Positions 24,112 to 31,126 of a stretch of DNA of 64,000 nt are shown here, one piece after another. The notes under the pieces are model-generated. The model did no database searches. It worked only from the letters and a program-made list of their open reading frames with translations, and was not told the DNA's origin. The number at the start of each line of letters is the position of its first letter. The stretch's first letter is position 1. The DNA is taken from the NCBI RefSeq assembly GCF_007827595.1, contig NZ_VISR01000020.1:1-64000 (forward strand), written 5' to 3'. A program made the position numbers and the translations under genes. The stretch comes from Streptomyces sp. BK340. GTDB lineage: Bacteria > Actinomycetota > Actinomycetes > Streptomycetales > Streptomycetaceae.

Positions 24112-25547
24112 GGGCTGATTCCTTCCGGTTCGTTGGTGAAGGCGGAGGCGCACGTGGTGCAGCGGCCGTCGCCGTCGGGGTGGGCGCGCCGGGGTGTGGG
24201 GCCGGGGCAGGTGCGGCAGGGCGGCCAGCCGAGGCAGGCCGGGCAGAGGTCTTCGCCGGGGGCGGTGCCGGGAACGCCGCAGCCGGCGCATTCGACCAGC
24301 GCCCGGTAGGTCAGGGCCTCGCTCACCGTGCGTGCGGCGCCGGAGCCACTGATCGGCTGCTGCGGCGGGTCGTCCCACACGGGTGCGTCGTGGTGGTCGG
24401 CCGCGCGGGTGGGCGGCGGGTAAGCCTGGGCGGCGCGCAGGCGGGCAGCGATGATCGCGCCGACCGTGGTCCGCACCGGATGGGGCAAGGGCCGGGCGGC
24501 GATGACGTGCCGCAGCTGGTCGCGGCTCCAGCCGGATTCCAGCATCACCGTCACGACGCGGCCCTGGTCTGTCAGCGCCTGCCCGGTCAGCAGCAGCTCG
24601 GGGCGAGCCGCCCCAAGTTCGAGCAGCAGCAGGATCCCCGGGGGCGTCTCATCCGCCGCGGGCGAGGCCAGCGGGGGCGTCGGCGTGTCCGGCCGGTCCG
24701 TCCGTCCAGGTGCTCGCGACGCGTCGCCGCGGCACGGACGGAGGGGGCTGGTGTTCTGCTGAGTGGTCTTCTTTCTGTTGGTGTTCTTAGTGGACCGATC
24801 AGCCAACGTAGGGTCATCCACTGGTGGAAAACCCGACTCTGGTTGTGACCTGCTGCTTTGCAGAGCGGGCAGGTCGGTGATGAAATACGCCGCCGCGCCG
24901 AGGGTGCCGTCTGGGCCGCGCTCACGTTCACGGACCAGGAAGCCGTGTTTCTCCAGCTCCTTCAGCCCGCTCTTGACGGCTGAGTCACCGTCGCGGCCAC
25001 GGCGGGCGATGTCGGTGACGGTCATCCGCCAGCCGTCCCGGTGCGTAGAGAGCAGTCCGAACAGGCCCTTGGCCTTGAAGGACAACTGGGTGTCGCGGAA
25101 GAGCCCGTTGGCGATCTGGGTGAACTGATCGGTCGCCATCACGCCCCGGCGGATCCCCGCCGGGAGGCCGTCGGCGTGCTCGGCCTTGGGGGCCGTGACC
25201 ACCAAGTCGGCTTCGATCAGCGCGATGTCCACGGTGGCCGGGCGGTCGGTGATGCAGTAGACGATCTCGCCGAGGGTGCCGTCCGGGCGGCGCAGGCGGT
25301 CACGGATCAGGTAGCCGTGCGCCTCGAGCTCCTGCAGGCCGTTGCGTACCGCTTCCCGTCCGTCCGGGCCCAGGCGGACGAGGTCGGTGACCGTCACCTG
25401 CCAGCCGTTCCTGTGCGTACTGACGTACCCGAAGATCCCCTTCGCTTTGAACGACAGCCGGGAGTCACGGAACAGCGCGTTGGCGATCTGGGTGAACTGA
25501 TCGGCCGCCATGACGCCCCGGCGGATCCCCGCCCCGAAGCGGCTCAC
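24108..25547 (-). CDS. Replication-type protein with duplicated winged helix and C-terminal Cys cluster, 479 aa
   Basis: GTG 25547 or ATG 25511 start. Two near-identical winged-helix units open the protein (DQFTQIANALFRDSRLSFKA and DQFTQIANGLFRDTQLSFKA, 124 residues apart). A variable linker and a helical region follow. The C-terminus has four C-x2-C pairs (CAGC, CPAC, CRTC, CTTC), likely zinc ribbons. Such helix-turn-helix proteins are common on Streptomyces plasmids beside replication functions. The upstream iteron-like region supports a role in replication or its control, but this is inference. Confidence 0.65.
   Translation of the reverse strand: MSRFGAGIRRGVMAADQFTQIANALFRDSRLSFKAKGIFGYVSTHRNGWQVTVTDLVRLGPDGREAVRNGLQELEAHGYLIRDRLRRPDGTLGEIVYCITDRPATVDIALIEADLVVTAPKAEHADGLPAGIRRGVMATDQFTQIANGLFRDTQLSFKAKGLFGLLSTHRDGWRMTVTDIARRGRDGDSAVKSGLKELEKHGFLVRERERGPDGTLGAAAYFITDLPALQSSRSQPESGFPPVDDPTLADRSTKNTNRKKTTQQNTSPLRPCRGDASRAPGRTDRPDTPTPPLASPAADETPPGILLLLELGAARPELLLTGQALTDQGRVVTVMLESGWSRDQLRHVIAARPLPHPVRTTVGAIIAARLRAAQAYPPPTRAADHHDAPVWDDPPQQPISGSGAARTVSEALTYRALVECAGCGVPGTAPGEDLCPACLGWPPCRTCPGPTPRRAHPDGDGRCTTCASAFTNEPEGISP
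24840..25540 (-). repeat. Tandem internal duplication of a 372-bp unit
   Basis: The segment beginning GATCGGCCGCCATGACGCCC at 25499 recurs as GATCGGTCGCCATCACGCCC at 25127, exactly 372 bp (124 codons) away. Identity extends through the DQFTQIAN and SFKAKG coding stretches and decreases later. The repeat lies inside one open frame and doubles the winged-helix domain. Confidence 0.85.
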
Positions 25548-25800
25548 CGCCGTGCCCCCGACGCACGCCGCGCGCAATGGCCACGGCGGCACACCGGGCC
25601 CGCCGAGGTGGGGCGGTCGGTAGTCCTGGGCGTGGAGGCGTGCGTGTGTTCCATGGCGTCAGCTCACCCGCCGACCCCGACCAGGCTGACGGCCACGAAC
25701 CCCGACCATGGGTCACGATCCGGCAACGGAGCCGTCTGGCTGCCGTGGTCGGGCTCATGGTCGGGCCGACCACGCACCTTCAGCCCGGGCGCTCAGCGGT

Positions 25801-25993
25801 TGCGCAGCCGACTGCGTAGCCCCGGACGGGCGTTGCGCAATCGGGCTGCGCAGCCGGTCGAGGATCCTGCGCAGTCGAGTTGTGCCGAGGCGGCTGCGCA
25901 GTCCGCCCGAGGGTTCCTGATCTCCTCTTGCGCAGGTCCGTCTGGCGCACTGCGCAGGTGTCTGTCGCGGCCCGGCCGGCTTTCGTCTGCGCA
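25801..25993. repeat. Array of eight TGCGCA sites
   Basis: TGCGCA occurs at 25801, 25834, 25847, 25868, 25895, 25929, 25951 and 25988, mostly in the context (C/T)TGCGCAG. By base composition fewer than one copy would be expected in 193 bp. The spacing is irregular (13-37 bp). The region is non-coding, between divergent operons, and could be a set of iterons or operators. Confidence 0.7.
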
Positions 25994-26098
25994 TCGGTGT
26001 CCGGGCCCTGTGGCCGGGCGGCACGTGATCGCACGGCGGTCGCCGGTTCCGGGCAACGCGCGCCGGACGCGATGGCCTGTCGACAGTCCGAGCCTGCC

Positions 26099-26143
26099 CC
26101 ATGGTCGGGGTCATGGTCGGCCCGACCATGACCCCGACCATGG
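26099..26143. repeat. Perfect 45-bp palindrome built from GGTCGGG motifs
   Basis: CCATGGTCGGGGTCATGGTCGG is cut here to its motif: two ATGGTCGG copies form the left arm (26099-26120), one C is the centre, and the exact complement fills 26122-26143. Related GGTCGG/CCGACC copies lie at 25704, 25745-25772 and 26162-26210. It ends 111 bp before the first conjugation gene, so it is a candidate operator for that operon or an origin element. Confidence 0.75.
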
Positions 26144-26254
26144 ACTTCGTGTCCCCATCGTGACCATGGTCGGGGGTTCGTGGTCGGTGGTCGGGTCGGG
26201 GTCGACGGGTTTTCTCAAGGTCAGCAACATCCGTTCTGACCTGGGAGTTTGACC

Positions 26255-27187
26255 ATGTCTCCTGGCAAACAAGCCTCACAGAGCGAGGCCGCTGCTCCGA
26301 TGGCGGCCGGCGCCCGGCTGGAGGCGACGCGCCGCCGCGTACGCCTCTCACGCGTGGCGGTGTGGACCGTCATCGCGGCCGGCCCCGTCGCCCTGTGTGT
26401 CGCCGTCGCCTCCACCCCGACCACGGTCGCGGCGGCCACGGCGGCCAAGCCCGCCGCCGTGCGCACCGCGGCGGCCGCCGCCGACCCGGGCGGTTATGCG
26501 CAGGTGTTCGTCGGCGCGTGGTTGCGCAGCAGCGCGGACGACGCGACGAGTGCGCAGGCGCGGCTTGCGCAGTCGATGGCGCCGGACGTCGATCTGCCCG
26601 ACCCGGCCGCCGATGCGCAATCGGCGCCTCAGTCGGTGACGTCGGTGCGCAGTGCGCAGCGCGCGGACGGTGCGTGGGCGGTGACGGTTGCTGCGCAGTA
26701 CGCAGGCGGATCGGTGCGGTACTTCGCCGTGCCGGTGGCCGCCGACAGCGCGGGTTCCTCGTTCACGGTGACCGGGACGCCCGGCGTGGTGGCTGGCCCG
26801 GCCCGGGCCGAGGTGCCGAAGTCGTCGTACGCCGTGACAGTCCCGGAGGGGGATCTGTCGTCCGCCGTCGGGCAGTTCCTCGCCGCCTACCTGACGGGTG
26901 CCGGTGAGGTCGACCGCTACCTCGCGCCCGGTGTGAAGCTGTCGGCCGTCTCCCCCGCACCGTACTCGGCGGTCGCCGTCCAGCAGGTGTCCGCCGTCGA
27001 GGAGGCTGCGGCCGCCGAGCAGGTACCGGCGGACGACACGAAGGTGCGTGTCTTCGCCTCGGTGGAAGCCCGGGACGCGACCGGTCGGTGGCCGCTGGCC
27101 TACGAGCTCACGCTCAAGGCCCGCTCGGGCCGGTGGGAAGTCGCGGCGCTGGAGTCCGGGACCGCCCAGGACGGGGGTGTCCGATGA
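26255..27187 (+). CDS. TcpC-like conjugal transfer protein, 310 aa
   Basis: ATG 26255 is preferred to TTG 26249 because GGGAG (26243-26247) is well spaced. One membrane segment (about residues 30-50, VAVWTVIAAGPVALCVAVA) is followed by an Ala-rich linker and two NTF2-like beta/alpha domains with the hallmark WAVTVAAQYAGGSVRYFAVPV (mid-protein). The arrangement fits TcpC-type proteins of Gram-positive type IV secretion, a scaffold outside the membrane. First gene of the transfer operon, with a 4-bp overlap to the next. Confidence 0.8.
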   Translation: MSPGKQASQSEAAAPMAAGARLEATRRRVRLSRVAVWTVIAAGPVALCVAVASTPTTVAAATAAKPAAVRTAAAAADPGGYAQVFVGAWLRSSADDATSAQARLAQSMAPDVDLPDPAADAQSAPQSVTSVRSAQRADGAWAVTVAAQYAGGSVRYFAVPVAADSAGSSFTVTGTPGVVAGPARAEVPKSSYAVTVPEGDLSSAVGQFLAAYLTGAGEVDRYLAPGVKLSAVSPAPYSAVAVQQVSAVEEAAAAEQVPADDTKVRVFASVEARDATGRWPLAYELTLKARSGRWEVAALESGTAQDGGVR

Positions 27188-27525
27188 ACACGGTGCACAG
27201 CCTGGTGCTCGCCGGGGAGCTGGGGGACTTCGGCGATGGGTGGATCGCCATGTTCAGCCACTGGGCGACCAAGGGTCTGCAGACCGGTCTGGTCGTGCTC
27301 GTCGTCGTCATCATGATCCAGCGGTTCAGCCTCAAGGCCGGGATCGGCGCGCTGATCCTGATGGTGATCGCGCTCGGTCTGTACAACTCGCGCAACGACC
27401 TGGCGGAAAAGTTCGAGGACGAGGTGAAACACCCGTCCAAGGGCGCTCCCGCCGTCCCCGGCATCGTCCAGTTCGAGCTCCCTGCCTCTCGTGATCACTC
27501 GCCGGGCGTCGGAGGGTGGCTGTGA
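27184..27525 (+). CDS. Small conjugation membrane protein, 113 aa
   Basis: ATG overlaps the TcpC-like stop (ATGA). Two adjacent hydrophobic segments (GLVVLVVVIMIQ and IGALILMVIALGLY, residues about 38-72) make a hairpin membrane protein with a charged C-terminal tail. In position it corresponds to the TcpD-like small membrane component of this type of system. The next gene overlaps by 4 bp. Confidence 0.7.
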   Translation: MNTVHSLVLAGELGDFGDGWIAMFSHWATKGLQTGLVVLVVVIMIQRFSLKAGIGALILMVIALGLYNSRNDLAEKFEDEVKHPSKGAPAVPGIVQFELPASRDHSPGVGGWL

Positions 27526-28091
27526 GCGCGGCCGCAGGGCGGGTGGGCCGCTTCTACACCGCCGCCCGCCGCCACCCGTGGGTGCTGGGCAAGGTCGCCG
27601 ACTGGAAGATCCCGCTTGGGCCATACACCCCGGCACAGATCGCAGTGGCGGTCGGTGGCGGCTTCCTCCTGATCAAGACCATCAGCTGGTGGTCGTGGAT
27701 GGGACCGGTCCCCCTCGTCGCCTGGGTGTTGGCCATTTGGGCGGTGCGCCGGCCGAAGATCGCCGGCCGGGCGCCGATGCAGGCCGCTTTGGGCTGGGTG
27801 CTGCTCGGCTGGCAGCCCAGGGGAGGGCGGATCGGCGGGCGGGCCGCCCGCGACCGCGCTCCCCACCCGCTGCTCGGTGGCTTCACCATCGAGGGCGCGC
27901 CCGCACCGGGCCCTGCTGCCAAGGCCTCGCCGTCCCGGCCGGCTCGGCAGCGTGCCCCTCTGCCGGCCCCCGCGGGCCGCTCGTCCGCACCCTGCCGCAC
28001 ACATCCGCGGGCTCCGGCTGCGGCAGTGGGGCCGGTGTCGGGGGTGCAGCAGTTGCTCGCCCGCGCCCAGCAGAGCGGGGGTGCGCGGTGA
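27522..28091 (+). CDS. TcpE-like conjugation membrane protein, 189 aa
   Basis: GTG 27522 is chosen over 27516 because GGAGGG (27509-27514) fits and it gives the GTGA overlap. Hydrophobic segments at about residues 42-60 and 62-78, together with the basic N-terminus and WKIPLGPYTPAQ, resemble TcpE-family proteins. The last 70 residues are Ala/Pro/Arg-rich and disordered. It probably helps anchor the VirB4 ATPase at the membrane. Confidence 0.75.
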   Translation: MSAAAGRVGRFYTAARRHPWVLGKVADWKIPLGPYTPAQIAVAVGGGFLLIKTISWWSWMGPVPLVAWVLAIWAVRRPKIAGRAPMQAALGWVLLGWQPRGGRIGGRAARDRAPHPLLGGFTIEGAPAPGPAAKASPSRPARQRAPLPAPAGRSSAPCRTHPRAPAAAVGPVSGVQQLLARAQQSGGAR

Positions 28092-30778
28092 GGGTTCCGA
28101 TCCGTCACATCGCCGGGCACCTGGTGTGGTCGACCCAGGGAAGCGTGTGGGCCGTCTACCGGCTGCGCCCGGGTCCGGACGCGCGGGGACAGCGAGAGGA
28201 GACCGTTCAGGGCACCTATGTGCCCGCCGCGGTCCGCGACGAACAGCTCGCGAAGATCACCCATCTGATCCGCTCGCTGTCCGGGGCGCCGCGGTTGTTC
28301 GGTCTGTGCGCGCAGGTCGACCCCGGTGAGATCGCCCTGCGCATGATCGAAGGCATCGAGCCGGCCGAGCAGGCCCCGGCTTCGGGCCGGCATCCGTGGG
28401 TGGAGAACGTCGAGGCCACCCTGGATCTCCTGGATGACCAGGAGATGCACCGCCGCACCCTGTGGCTGGCCGTGCCCCTCCAGAGCGACACCACCGGCCT
28501 GCAGGTGTCTGCGTCCCTCGGCGCAGCGTGGGCCGAGGTCGCGCCGATGCTCGGCATGCGCCCGGCGCCGGTGGCGCGGCGCGAGGTGAGCGCCTACCGC
28601 GAGAAGGCCTCCCGGGTGGAGGCCGCGCTCGCCGGCGGCATCGCGTTCCGCCCCGCCCGCCCGGCGGAGATCGTGTGGATGATCCAGCACGCCCTGCACC
28701 GCGGCCTCGCAGAGCCACTGCTGGCCGAGGCCGAGAGCAGCGACCTGTACGGCGGGCACATCCGTGACGGCGTGCTGCGCTCCCCCAGCTACGCCGACCT
28801 CGGGCAGGTCCGCCTGCAAGAGGGCGGCATCGACCCGGAGCTCGACGACGTCGACGAACTCAAGAACGCGGGCCGGATCACACGGTCGGGCCGCAAGGCC
28901 TGGTGGCGGCTGAACACCGGCTCGCCGCTCGGGCGGCGGTGGCTGCAGGTCGAGTCCGACGCCGGGGTGGGCTACCAGGCGCAGTTGGCGCTGGCCGAGT
29001 GCCCGCCCGCGGTCAGCCAGGAAGCCGCCGATCTGTTCGCCCAGTTGGAGACGCTCGACTTCCCCGTCGACTACACCGTCGACCTCGCCCTCGTGCCCGC
29101 GGAGAAGGCCCGCGACCAGGTGCGGCGCAAGAAGAACGAACTCATCGACCAGGCCGACCAGTACGACGCCCGCCCCACTGGCATGCCCGCCTCGATCACG
29201 GAGGCCGCCCGCGACCTCGGCGAGCTCGATGCTCGCCTTTCCCGCACCAGCGTGGAGGTCGAGGTGCAGTCGGTGACCGTGCTGACGGTGTGGGGGCCGA
29301 CCGCCGCCGTCTGCGACACCCGGGCCCGCGCCCTGGCCGCCCTGCTCGGCGGCGCTGACTACCGCGCGGTGCGCCCGGCCGGCCTGCAGGAGGCCCTGTT
29401 CACCTTGGGCCTGCCCGGCACGGTACGGCCCGGCGTCGTGCGTGAGTTCACCCAGCACCAGATCAGTGAGGACTGGGCACTGTCCGGGGCCTTCACCGCC
29501 GCGGACGTCGGCGACCCGAACGGGATGTTCCTCGGCATCGACCTGGACAGCGGCACCACCCGTCCCGTCATGATCAACGTGGCGGATGCGCCCAAGGTGG
29601 ACGCGTCCGCCTCCATGGGCATCGTCGGGGACCTCGGCGCGGGCAAGAGCGTCCTGCAGAAGCTGATCGCGGAAGCCGTGTGGGCGCGCGGCGGCTGCGC
29701 GATCTGCATCGACCGCACCCCCGTACGCGAGTGGGCCACCTTCGCCCGCACCGCCGCCAAGGGCCGCGTCCAGATCATCGACGCGGCTCAGGCCGAGGTG
29801 TCCATCGACCCGCTGCGGATGTTCGACGGCCCTGAAGGCCGCCACTACGCCCTGTCCTACCTCACCCTCCAACTCGGCATCGGCCCGATGAGCACCAACG
29901 GCGAGGTCCTCCACCACGCCGTCGAGCAGGCCGCCCTCAGCGACGCCCCCTCCATGCACCGCGTCCTTGAGGTCCTCGAGGAGATGGCCATGCGCGAGGT
30001 GGCCAAGCGGCAGGACGCGGCCGCCACCCTCGCCGGCCTCATCCGGGTCGTCGCCACCAACTCCCTGGCCCGGATGGTCTTCGACCCGACGCTGCGGCCA
30101 GTGCGGCTGGATGCCTCCAGCGCCTCCGACATGATCGTGATCACGACGACCGGCCTGAAGCTGCCGCCGAAGGCCGCATTCGACAAGCCGGAAGTCCTGC
30201 ACCAGCAGCCGCTGGAGGCGCTGATCGGCCGCGCGGTGCTCTACCTGATCGCCGCGATCGCCCGGCAGACCGCGTTCGAGGACCCCGAGCGATTCACCGC
30301 CGTGGTCCTGGACGAGCTGTACTGGCTCACCTCGTCCGCCGAAGGCACCGCCCTGGTCCACGAGATCCTCCACGACGGCCGCAAGCACGGCGCCGGCCTG
30401 CTGGGCGCTTCCCATGACGCCCTGGAACTCGGCCCCGACCGCGGACTGATGGCCTACCGCGCCCTCGCCCGCACCACCGACCGTGAACGCGCCCGCCGAG
30501 GCCTGGAGTTCGTCGGTCTCGACCCAAACGACGGCGAACTGCTGCGGCTGGTGACCACCGGCCTGTCCCCCGTCGGCCAGAAGGGCCGGGAGGGCGAGTT
30601 CCTGCTGACCTGCCCGCGACAGAACACCGGCCGCATCAAGGTCTCCATCCCCCGCATCCCGCGCATCACCACCTCCATCACCACCACGCCAGGACACCGC
30701 ACGAGCGCCGTCTCACCCTCCGTGCCGGAGCCACTCGCCGGTGAGGCCGTTCAGACCCGTCCGAAGGAACACGTCTGA
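28088..30778 (+). CDS. VirB4-type conjugation ATPase, 896 aa
   Basis: GTG 28088 overlaps the previous stop. N-terminal third: VirB4/TrbE-like region starting RVPIRHIAGHLVW. The RecA-like ATPase follows, with Walker A GDLGAGKSVL near residue 514 and Walker B AVVLDELYWL near 737. A sensor-like segment (GLLGASHDALEL) follows about 30 residues later. The length and order fit VirB4/TcpF energisers of type IV secretion. It would power assembly or substrate transfer at the inner face of the membrane. Confidence 0.92.
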   Translation: MRVPIRHIAGHLVWSTQGSVWAVYRLRPGPDARGQREETVQGTYVPAAVRDEQLAKITHLIRSLSGAPRLFGLCAQVDPGEIALRMIEGIEPAEQAPASGRHPWVENVEATLDLLDDQEMHRRTLWLAVPLQSDTTGLQVSASLGAAWAEVAPMLGMRPAPVARREVSAYREKASRVEAALAGGIAFRPARPAEIVWMIQHALHRGLAEPLLAEAESSDLYGGHIRDGVLRSPSYADLGQVRLQEGGIDPELDDVDELKNAGRITRSGRKAWWRLNTGSPLGRRWLQVESDAGVGYQAQLALAECPPAVSQEAADLFAQLETLDFPVDYTVDLALVPAEKARDQVRRKKNELIDQADQYDARPTGMPASITEAARDLGELDARLSRTSVEVEVQSVTVLTVWGPTAAVCDTRARALAALLGGADYRAVRPAGLQEALFTLGLPGTVRPGVVREFTQHQISEDWALSGAFTAADVGDPNGMFLGIDLDSGTTRPVMINVADAPKVDASASMGIVGDLGAGKSVLQKLIAEAVWARGGCAICIDRTPVREWATFARTAAKGRVQIIDAAQAEVSIDPLRMFDGPEGRHYALSYLTLQLGIGPMSTNGEVLHHAVEQAALSDAPSMHRVLEVLEEMAMREVAKRQDAAATLAGLIRVVATNSLARMVFDPTLRPVRLDASSASDMIVITTTGLKLPPKAAFDKPEVLHQQPLEALIGRAVLYLIAAIARQTAFEDPERFTAVVLDELYWLTSSAEGTALVHEILHDGRKHGAGLLGASHDALELGPDRGLMAYRALARTTDRERARRGLEFVGLDPNDGELLRLVTTGLSPVGQKGREGEFLLTCPRQNTGRIKVSIPRIPRITTSITTTPGHRTSAVSPSVPEPLAGEAVQTRPKEHV

Positions 30779-31125
30779 TGACTACTTCTTCCTGGGACCG
30801 CACCCGGCGCGTCGCCGCCGCTGCGAGCGCCCTCACCGTGATCGCCGTCCTGGCTGCCGCGGTCGTGCTCGCCCTCGGGGTGGGCGTGCCGCAGGCGTGG
30901 TGGCCGCACACCGGACGGGCCTTCGCCGCCGACGCCGCGCACCGGGATCCCTGCGCCCTGATCGTGGGCCCGGCCAAGGCGTACTGCGAGCGCGGCGCCG
31001 CGACCACTGCTTCCGCCAGCCAGCAGGACGTGGCCGGTGGAGCGTGGAGGCTGGTGCCCGCCGGTGCAGGTGTGGGTGCTCTCGTGGTGTGGCGTCTTCG
31101 GAGCACCACACAAGGGCGGCGCTGA
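30778..31125 (+). CDS. Small membrane protein of the transfer operon, 115 aa
   Basis: ATG shares one base with the VirB4 stop. A hydrophobic segment (VIAVLAAAVVLALGVGV, residues about 21-37) may be a signal anchor; a second weak one lies at about 93-103. Between them is the motif DPCALIVGPAKAYCE, two Cys about 13 apart, which recurs in the next gene product. Such a repeated extracytoplasmic Cys motif suggests a disulphide-stabilised contact site; function otherwise unknown. Confidence 0.65.
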   Translation: MTTSSWDRTRRVAAAASALTVIAVLAAAVVLALGVGVPQAWWPHTGRAFAADAAHRDPCALIVGPAKAYCERGAATTASASQQDVAGGAWRLVPAGAGVGALVVWRLRSTTQGRR

Positions 31126-31126
31126 A

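Noticed and set aside
26099..26143. The 45-bp palindrome as a transcription terminator
   Set aside because: It lies upstream of the transfer operon, not after a gene, is made of repeated GGTCGG motifs and has no loop.
27554..30697. 1047-codon open frame on the minus strand
   Set aside because: It lies wholly opposite the VirB4 gene and arises from the GC-rich third-position pattern. Its product is Gly/Val/Gln/Asp-rich with no motif and has no ribosome binding site.
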